This document shows, piece by piece, positions 57,087 to 64,000 of a DNA stretch of 64,000 nt (position 1 is the first letter of the stretch; every line of letters begins with the position of its first letter). The stretch is from contig NZ_SDDV01000002.1 in NCBI RefSeq assembly GCF_014773545.1, positions 186,001 through 250,000 of the forward strand. Direction: 5' to 3'. The position numbers and the translations under genes were made by a program. The stretch is from Hydrogenophaga sp. GTDB lineage: Bacteria > Pseudomonadota > Gammaproteobacteria > Burkholderiales > Burkholderiaceae_C. The notes beneath the pieces are model-generated. The model was not told the origin of the DNA and searched no databases. It saw only the letters and a list, made by a program, of their open reading frames with translations.

Positions 57087-57267
57087 CGGGATATTTCCTA
57101 TTCAATGCTGGCGTAGAGTGCGGCGCTGCAACAAGGTTCAGTTTTGCCGCGCCGGCAGCACGGCAGCACGGCAGCACCGGCTGGCTGGGTGGATGGCGGC
57201 GAGGCAGGCAGTTGCGCACACCTCTTTCGACCCGCTGCCGACGCGCTGGCGCACCCAGGGGCGCTGC

Positions 57268-57273
57268 TAGAAT
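57268..57273 (+). promoter_or_regulatory. -10 element of the ahcY promoter
   Basis: TAGAAT lies 10 bases before the riboswitch begins, right for a start of transcription at or just before its 5' end. No good -35 box is seen at the usual distance, so the promoter may be weak or activated. Confidence 0.5.
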
Positions 57274-57280
57274 GCAGCCC

Positions 57281-57365
57281 ATCCGAGGAGCGTTGCAGCG
57301 CACCCCCTGACGGCTCGTCAGCGCGGGGCGTGAGGCTCGGACCATTTTTGCAACGACGCTCATCC
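57281..57365 (+). ncRNA. S-adenosylhomocysteine (SAH) riboswitch
   Basis: The leader of ahcY has the SAH riboswitch core. CCGAG (57283-57287) pairs with CTCGG (57336-57340) to form P1; GAGCG and TTGC just after it (57288-57296) pair with GCAA (57350-57353) and CGCTC (57357-57361) to form the long-range pseudoknot. The conserved GAGGAGCG and GAGGCTCGG strings are present. SAH binding turns on downstream genes in the known class, so SAH would induce its own hydrolase. The ahcY ATG is 70 bases further. Confidence 0.9.
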
Positions 57366-57434
57366 ACCTGGCGTGCGATGGGCTTTCCTGTTGCACGCGT
57401 CGGTGGTTTTGTCCAACCCGAACCGGATTGAACC

Positions 57435-58868
<1,434 letters not shown>

Positions 58869-58884
58869 TTCGGTCGGCCAGCGT

Positions 58885-59652
58885 ATGCGAGCCGACCAGT
58901 TGCTCGTCGAACGCGGGCTGGCGCTCTCGCGCTCACAGGCGCAGCGGCTGATTGCCGCCGGTGTGCGCTGGCGCTGGCCGGGCGCCGACTGGCAGCGCGT
59001 GAGCAAAAATGGCGAGGAATTGCAGGCCAGCGTCGAGCTCGATGTGCTCGACGCGGCCGAGTCGCGTTTTGTTTCGCGCGGCGGGCTCAAGCTTGACGCC
59101 GCGCTGACGCATACCGGCCTGGTGGTGGCGGGCCTGTGCTGCCTGGACCTGGGCCAGAGCAGCGGCGGCTTTACCGACTGCTTGCTGCGCCGAGGAGCCG
59201 CCCTGGTGCTGGGCGTTGACGTCGGGCAGGGCCAACTGCACCCGAGCTTGCGCGCCGACGCGCGCGTGCGTTGTCTGGAAAAATGCAACGCGCGCGAACT
59301 CAGCGCCGCCACGCTGGCGCCGCTGCTGGGGCCGCAGGAGACGGCGGCGTTTGATGTGATCGTCGGCGACCTCTCTTTCATCTCGCAAACCCTGGTCTGG
59401 CCGGCCGTCGTGCCGCTGCTGCGCCCGGGTGCAAGCCTGCTGATGTTGGTCAAGCCGCAGTTCGAGTTGCAGCCCGAGCACATAGGCAAGGGCGGCCTGG
59501 TGCGTCAGATGGCCAGCTACGATCGGGTGCGCCAGCGCATCGAGCAGGCCTGCGTCGTGCACGGCTTGCGCCAACAAGCCTATTTTGAGAGCGCGGTCAC
59601 CGGCGCCGACGGCAACCGCGAATTTTTCGTCTGGGCGAAGCGGCCGGCCTGA
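58885..59652 (+). CDS. tlyA: TlyA family RNA methyltransferase (hemolysin A-like)
   Basis: A 255-residue protein with an N-terminal S4 RNA-binding domain (MRADQLLVERGLALSRSQAQ) and an FtsJ-like Rossmann domain (SAM motif LDLGQSSGGFTDCLLRRGA near 86; VIVGDLSFISQTLVWP; MLVKPQFELQPEHIGKGGLV). TlyA of Mycobacterium makes 2'-O-methylcytidine in 16S and 23S rRNA; the gene was once called a hemolysin. It is 16 bases after ahcY, so it is under the riboswitch. The usual SxSxG-like motif reads GQSSGGF. Confidence 0.9.
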   Translation: MRADQLLVERGLALSRSQAQRLIAAGVRWRWPGADWQRVSKNGEELQASVELDVLDAAESRFVSRGGLKLDAALTHTGLVVAGLCCLDLGQSSGGFTDCLLRRGAALVLGVDVGQGQLHPSLRADARVRCLEKCNARELSAATLAPLLGPQETAAFDVIVGDLSFISQTLVWPAVVPLLRPGASLLMLVKPQFELQPEHIGKGGLVRQMASYDRVRQRIEQACVVHGLRQQAYFESAVTGADGNREFFVWAKRPA

Positions 59653-59682
59653 GCCGCTGTTCAGGCACGACAAGGAGCCCGC

Positions 59683-60504
59683 ATGGCACTGCCCCTGAGT
59701 TTTGAATTTTTTCCGCCCAAGACGCCCGAAGGCGCGCTCAAATTGCGCGCCGTGCGCCAGCAGCTCTATACGCTGCAGCCCGAATTTTGCTCCGTCACCT
59801 ACGGCGCCGGTGGCTCGACCCAGCAGGGCACCTTCGACACCGTGGCTGAAATCCTGGCTGAAGGCGTTCCCGCTGCGTCGCATTTTTCCTGCATTGGCGC
59901 GACCAAGCACAGTGTGCGCGCCCAGCTTGCCACGCTCAAGGCCATGGGCGTGCAGCGTCTGGTGGCGCTGCGCGGCGACCTGCCCAGCGGCTACGGCGCG
60001 GGCGGCGAGTTTCAGTACGCCAGCGATCTGGTGACCTTCATCCGCGCCGAAACCGGACACGACTTTGTTATCGAAGTGGCGGCCTACCCGGAGACGCACC
60101 CGCAGGCCAAGTCACCCGAGGCCGACCTGCAAGCCTTTGTCGCCAAGGCGCGCGCCGGTGCGGATTCGGCCATCACCCAGTACTTTTACAACGCCGACGC
60201 TTACTTGCGCTTCGTCGACGAGCTGCGCCGCCGGGGTGTTGAACTGCCGGTGGTGCCCGGCATCATGCCCATTACCAGTTCGGCGCAGTTGCTGCGCTTC
60301 TCGGACGCCTGCGGCACTGAAATTCCGCGCTGGATTCGTTTGCGCTTGCTCGCGTACGGCGACGACAGCGCTTGCATCAAAGCCTTTGGGGTCGATGTGG
60401 TGAGCGCGCTGTGCGCCCGGTTGCGCGCGGCCGGGGTGCCCGGCTTGCACTTTTACACCATGAACCAGAGTGCGGCCACGCTGGAGATTATCAACCGGCT
60501 GTGA
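59683..60504 (+). CDS. metF: methylenetetrahydrofolate reductase
   Basis: A 273-residue flavoprotein with a TIM barrel that makes 5-methyl-THF for methionine synthesis. The family start SFEFFPPKTPEGALKLR includes the catalytic Glu; SVTYGAGGSTQQGTFDT, ALRGDLPSGYG and GIMPITSSAQLLRFSDACG bind FAD and folate. It lies 30 bases after tlyA with AAGGAG before the ATG. It makes this an SAH-controlled methyl-cycle operon with ahcY. Confidence 0.96.
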   Translation: MALPLSFEFFPPKTPEGALKLRAVRQQLYTLQPEFCSVTYGAGGSTQQGTFDTVAEILAEGVPAASHFSCIGATKHSVRAQLATLKAMGVQRLVALRGDLPSGYGAGGEFQYASDLVTFIRAETGHDFVIEVAAYPETHPQAKSPEADLQAFVAKARAGADSAITQYFYNADAYLRFVDELRRRGVELPVVPGIMPITSSAQLLRFSDACGTEIPRWIRLRLLAYGDDSACIKAFGVDVVSALCARLRAAGVPGLHFYTMNQSAATLEIINRL

Positions 60505-60520
60505 GGGCAGGCGGTGCGGG

Positions 60521-61435
60521 TCAGCCGCCGGTTTCCAGTGCTTGCGCCTGGCCGCGGCCGCGCCCGAGCAGCGAGAGCAACTGTGGCAGCGCGGCGTGCA
60601 GCGCGGCGTGCAACGTGTGCGGCGGGTTGATGATGAACATGCCGCTGGCGGTCAGGCCCGGGCGGTCGTCGGGGCCGTGTGTCGGGTCTTGGCCGATCGC
60701 CAGCGTGGCCTTGAGCCAGGGCCGCTTGGCCTGGGTGGCGAGCGTTTTCAGCCGGCGCGGCAGATCGTGCGCTTCTGGACGCGGAATCACCGGGTACCAG
60801 ACCAGGTAGGTGCCGGTGGGAAAGCGCCCGAGTTGTTCTTGCAGGCAGGCGCTGACGCGACCGTAATCGGTCTTGACTTCATAACTCGGGTCGATCAAGA
60901 CCGCCGCCCGCCGCGAACTGCCGGCTGTGGGCGGTGGTGGCAAAAAGGCCTTCATGCCCTCAAAGCCGTCCTGCAGGGCAACGGCGATTTGTCGCCCGGC
61001 TTCGATCTGGCCGACGTGGGCCGTCAGCGTTCGGCTGTCGGTCGGGTGCAGCTCGAACAGCTTGAGCTTGTCGCGCGACTCGGCGCGCATCAAACGCTGC
61101 ATGACGAAGGGCGAACCTGGGTAAACCCGCAGGGCGCCCGAGGGGTTGAAGCTGGCCACCAGATCCATGTAGTCTTCAATCGCCGCGGCGGCCGCCGTCG
61201 GTTCCCGCTCGGCCGGGCGCAAGGCGGCAAACAGTTTCAGCACGCCGTCTTTGGCCTCGCCGCCGGTCTCGGTGTAGTCGCCATCGAGCCGGTACAGGCC
61301 GGCGCCGGCGTGGCTGTCGATCAGCGTCAGACTGGCCTCTTTCTGCATCAAATGGCGCAGCGTGGCGATCAGGGTGATGTGTTTGAGCACGTCGGCGTGG
61401 TTGCCGGCATGAAAGGCGTGGCGATAACTGAACAT
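60521..61435 (-). CDS. rlmJ: 23S rRNA (adenine-2030-N6)-methyltransferase RlmJ
   Basis: A 304-residue enzyme that methylates A2030 of 23S rRNA. It starts MFSYRHAFHAGNHADVLKHI, a signature of RlmJ, and has DSHAGAGLYRLDG, YPGSPFV and the catalytic motif LIDPSYEVKTDY, where the common DPPYE form has Ser in place of the second Pro. The ATG at 61435 is used; an upstream extension is atypical. It is convergent with metF. Confidence 0.94.
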   Translation of the reverse strand: MFSYRHAFHAGNHADVLKHITLIATLRHLMQKEASLTLIDSHAGAGLYRLDGDYTETGGEAKDGVLKLFAALRPAEREPTAAAAAIEDYMDLVASFNPSGALRVYPGSPFVMQRLMRAESRDKLKLFELHPTDSRTLTAHVGQIEAGRQIAVALQDGFEGMKAFLPPPPTAGSSRRAAVLIDPSYEVKTDYGRVSACLQEQLGRFPTGTYLVWYPVIPRPEAHDLPRRLKTLATQAKRPWLKATLAIGQDPTHGPDDRPGLTASGMFIINPPHTLHAALHAALPQLLSLLGRGRGQAQALETGG

Positions 61436-61601
61436 GCAGCGATGGTAGCGTGTCGGCCGCCGGTGCTGCGCCAAGCCGCTGGCATGACATCGCGGTCGGG
61501 TTCCGTGCGATTATGTACCCCGTCGCAGCTGGCCGTTGTTTCGGGCGCGTGCTGTCTTAGTGGGCCTTCTGGCCTCTGACACTGTGGAGAACCAATCATG
61601 A

Positions 61602-62057
61602 GCATGGTCCATCCGATGGCACGCGCTGGCGCAGCGCGCCGAGCTCGCCCTGTTAGAGCTGGTTCGCAAGGACGTGCCCGCGCAGCGTTTTGAGCAGTTG
61701 GCTGCCGAGTTGTCCAACTGCCCATCGAGCGCCCAGGGCGGCGACCTGGGTTGGCTCAGCCCCGAAGACTGCGCGCCCGAGCTGGCCAACGAGTTGTTTT
61801 TTCAGACCGATTCGCGCTGGGGCATGGGCGTGCACCCGCGCCTGGTGCATACCCGCTTCGGTTTGCACATCATCGAGGTGCTCGGTCGGCGCAAGGGCCG
61901 CTTGTCCGAGTTCGAGCATGTGCAGGAATCGATCGCCACCCAACTGGCGCTGCATTCGCAGGCCACTGCGCTGCACCAGTACCTGCAGCGGCTTGCCGCA
62001 CAGGCGCAGATCGAGGGCGTTGATCTGGCAGCCAGCAGTTCGCCACGGGTGCGCTGA
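61602..62057 (+). pseudogene. remnant of a NifM-like parvulin peptidyl-prolyl isomerase
   Basis: The frame from 61602 reads ALAQRAELALLELVRKDVPA, then a parvulin C-terminal half: LAAELSNCPSSAQGGDLGWL, VHTRFGLHIIEVLGRRKGRL and a helical tail. There is no ATG in this frame; a TGA lies at 61599. A good start (GGAGAACCAATCATG at 61584-61600) leads only into a short out-of-frame peptide ending at 61691. About 150 N-terminal residues of a normal protein are missing, so this is most simply a deleted and shifted gene. A GTG start at 61674 giving 127 residues cannot be ruled out. Confidence 0.6.
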
Positions 62058-62218
62058 GTGCAAGAGCCGTTCGGCAGCGGTCCAAGCTGGCGGCGCCGCA
62101 CCGGTGCCGGCAGAACGGGAAAAGTACCGCTGATTTGACGCACGGCAAGACGGATTCTGACCTATCCCCTTAGCCTCTCGCTGCGGCGCGCGGCCGCGGC
62201 AAATCGATTTACGGCAAC

Positions 62219-63481
62219 ATGAAAAAATTCACCGTCCCCGAGCGTCCCAGCCCTGTTTGCAGCTCGACCCCGGCGCAGGCCGACGATTTGCTTGCCCAGG
62301 CGCGCAGCGCCGGCCTGCGCACGTGGCGGCTGGCCGGACGTGAGCTGCTTGCAGTCGTGCAAGGCGGCATGGGTGTCGGCGTCTCGGCCGGCGGCCTGGC
62401 TGGTGCGGTCGCTGGTTTGGGAGCTGTGGGCACGCTGTCGTCGGTCGATCTGCGCCGCCTGCACCCGGACCTGATGGAGCAGACCGCGCAGCTTGACAAA
62501 GAGCCCGACGCGGGCGCGCGCATCGACGCCGCCAACCTGCAAGCGCTGGCACGCGAGATCGAGCGCGCGCGCGCCGTCTCGCAGGGGCGCGGCCTGATTG
62601 CGGTCAACATCATGAAAGCGCTCAGCGCCTACGAGGCTTACGTGCGCCAGGCGCTGCACAGCGGCGCCGACGCGGTGGTGGTGGGTGCGGGTCTGCCGCT
62701 GGACTTGCCCGAGATCGCCAAAGACCACCCCAAGACCGCGCTGATTCCGATTCTGTCGGACGCGCGCGGCGTGCAGTTGCTGGTGCGCAAGTGGGAGAAA
62801 AAGGGTCGTTTGCCCGACGCCATCGTGATCGAACATCCGCGCCTGGCCGGCGGCCACCTCGGCGCGGCCAAGGTGGCCGATTTGCAAGACCCGCGCTTCG
62901 ACTTTGAGCGCGTGCTGCCGGCGGTGCTTGAATTTTTCAAGACCGCTGGCATCGAGCGCGAAATTCCGCTCATCGCCGCCGGCGGCGTCAGCAGCCGGGA
63001 CGACATTCTGCGCTTGCAGGCTCTCGGCGCCAGCGCGGTGCAACTGGGGACGGCTTTTGCCGTCACCACCGAATGCGACGCCGCCCTGGCCTTCAAGCAG
63101 GTGCTGGCGCAGGCGCGGCCGCAAGACATCGTCGAGTTCGTCAGCGTCGCCGGTCTGCCCGCGCGCGCGGTGCGCACGCCTTGGCTGGACAAATACCTGC
63201 GCATCGAACCCAAGCTGCAGGCGGTCGCGCATGTGAAAAAAAAGTGCAATATGTCCTTTGACTGTCTGGCCCACTGCGGGCTGCGCGACGGCATCGTCGG
63301 CATCGGACAGTTCTGCATCGACCAGCAGCTTGGCCACGCCCTTGAAGGCGACACCCGCCAAGGCCTGTTTTTCCGTGGCGCCGGTGTGCTGCCGTTTGGC
63401 AGCGAAATCCGTTCGGTTCATGATCTGATGCAATGGCTGCTGGCCGGCATTCGCCCGGCCGCCATGAAAGAGAGCAACTGA
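62219..63481 (+). CDS. nitronate monooxygenase family flavoprotein
   Basis: A 420-residue FMN-dependent TIM-barrel enzyme of the 2-nitropropane dioxygenase family. Seen are VVQGGMGVGVSAGGLAGAVA, IAVNIMKALSAYEAYVRQAL, the loop IVIEHPRLAGGHLG with the conserved His, and LIAAGGVSSRDDILRLQALG with GASAVQLGTAFAVTTEC for FMN phosphate. It is longer than the usual 320-380 residues and has a Cys-rich tail (CNMSFDCLAHCG). Its substrate may be propionate 3-nitronate or another. It overlaps nrdJ by one base (TGATG). Confidence 0.88.
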   Translation: MKKFTVPERPSPVCSSTPAQADDLLAQARSAGLRTWRLAGRELLAVVQGGMGVGVSAGGLAGAVAGLGAVGTLSSVDLRRLHPDLMEQTAQLDKEPDAGARIDAANLQALAREIERARAVSQGRGLIAVNIMKALSAYEAYVRQALHSGADAVVVGAGLPLDLPEIAKDHPKTALIPILSDARGVQLLVRKWEKKGRLPDAIVIEHPRLAGGHLGAAKVADLQDPRFDFERVLPAVLEFFKTAGIEREIPLIAAGGVSSRDDILRLQALGASAVQLGTAFAVTTECDAALAFKQVLAQARPQDIVEFVSVAGLPARAVRTPWLDKYLRIEPKLQAVAHVKKKCNMSFDCLAHCGLRDGIVGIGQFCIDQQLGHALEGDTRQGLFFRGAGVLPFGSEIRSVHDLMQWLLAGIRPAAMKESN

Positions 63482-64000
63482 TGAAACGCGAGCCGAATCT
63501 GCGCGCGCAGGACTTGACCCAGACCCAGCCGATCAGCCTGGACGTGCTGCGCGAGAAATACCTCAAGGCCGGCGAAGACGGGGTCGAAGATTTGTACCGG
63601 CGCGTGGCGCGCGCGCTGGCGGCGGCCGAAAAAGAAGACGCGCGCGCGCTGTGGGAGCAGCGCTTCCTGGCCAATCTGCGCGCCGGCGCGATTGGTGCCG
63701 GTCGCATCATGAGCGCGGCCGGGACCGAGATCCAGGCCACGCTGATCAATTGTTTCGTGCAGCCGGTGGGTGACTGTATTCAGGGTATGGACGAAGGCGG
63801 CTACCCTGGCATTTACGAGGCGCTGCGCGAAGCGGCCGAGACCATGCGCCGCGGCGGCGGCGTCGGCTACGATTTTTCGCGCATCCGGCCCAAGGGCGCC
63901 GAGGTCAAGGGCACCGCATCGATGGCTTCCGGGCCGTGCAGCTACATCAACGTGTTCGATCAGTCCTGCGCCACCGTCGAGAGCGCAGGCGCGCGGCGCG
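63481..64000 (+). CDS. nrdJ: adenosylcobalamin-dependent ribonucleotide reductase, 5' part
   Basis: The first 173 residues of a class II ribonucleotide reductase; the gene runs off the window. Recognised by QPISLDVLREKYLKAGEDG, AGRIMSAAGTEIQATLINCF, where the Cys is the first of the redox pair, and ETMRRGGGVGYDFSRIRPKG. It reduces ribonucleotides to deoxyribonucleotides with coenzyme B12 and works with or without oxygen. Its start overlaps the nitronate monooxygenase stop by one base, implying coupling. Confidence 0.93.
   Translation, partial: MKREPNLRAQDLTQTQPISLDVLREKYLKAGEDGVEDLYRRVARALAAAEKEDARALWEQRFLANLRAGAIGAGRIMSAAGTEIQATLINCFVQPVGDCIQGMDEGGYPGIYEALREAAETMRRGGGVGYDFSRIRPKGAEVKGTASMASGPCSYINVFDQSCATVESAGARR

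Overview
The window is high-GC, gene-dense bacterial chromosome with no sign of a phage, plasmid, CRISPR array or insertion sequence. The gene content and order point to a betaproteobacterium of the order Burkholderiales, most like the family Comamonadaceae. Supporting points are pcm-nlpD followed by rlmD, aceK, a coxBA-ctaG-coxC-SURF1-ctaA-ctaB cluster with a 36-residue assembly peptide and a DUF2909 protein, hemP with tonB-exbB-exbD, an S-adenosylhomocysteine riboswitch before ahcY, and a cobalamin-dependent ribonucleotide reductase. I do not assign a genus.

Layout. 1-4.6 kb: pcm, an NlpD-type lipoprotein, a PolB-like 3'-5' exonuclease, rlmD and a small lipoprotein. 4.7-8.4 kb: a BI-1 membrane protein, a GlcG/HbpS protein, and a leftward Fur-type iron/heme operon (small membrane ORF, tonB, exbB, exbD, hemP) closed by an intrinsic terminator. 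8.5-10.9 kb: ahpC-ahpF with an OxyR-like site. 11-13.3 kb: umuD-umuC under a LexA box, next to an orphan ORF. 13.5-21.3 kb: tRNA-Pro, ispB diverging from rplU-rpmA, obgE, proB, rppH, proS and a Tat-type lytic transglycosylase. 21.3-28.2 kb: a dense repeat cluster, aceK, a small membrane protein, a thiolase, trkA and trkH. 28.2-38.3 kb: a ferredoxin reductase and an NAD-dependent epimerase diverging from a 12-nt tandem repeat, a Ca/Na antiporter, tRNA-Leu, cysM, tusA, valS, a PmtA-like methyltransferase, yaaA and a BioC-like protein. 38.4-46.6 kb: the aa3-type cytochrome oxidase and heme A cluster. 46.7-50.5 kb: a universal stress protein and a DUF1800/DUF1501 export pair. 50.5-56.6 kb: a 2032-residue double UvrA. 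56.7-64 kb: a small membrane protein, the SAH riboswitch with ahcY-tlyA-metF, rlmJ, a broken parvulin gene, a nitronate monooxygenase and the start of nrdJ.

How the genes work together. Stress defence is well represented: ahpCF and yaaA for peroxide, umuDC and the double UvrA for DNA damage, pcm for damaged proteins, plus a universal stress protein. The cox/cta genes form one assembly line for aerobic terminal oxidase, covering subunits, copper insertion, heme A synthesis and chaperones. The riboswitch ties methyl-cycle genes (ahcY, and probably metF) to SAH level.

The most unusual signals are the tandem-duplicated UvrA with four ATPase sites and a roughly 35-residue insertion that looks like a domesticated intergenic repeat; the same 21-nt repeat signature at three separate places, one of which supplies the apparent TTG start of ctaA; a cluster of palindromic and 18-nt tandem repeats in front of aceK; and a 12-nt tandem repeat between two divergent genes. 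Starts were moved from the longest open frame to the first ATG that fits the family N-terminus wherever stated. All family assignments are from reading motifs by eye; no database search was run.
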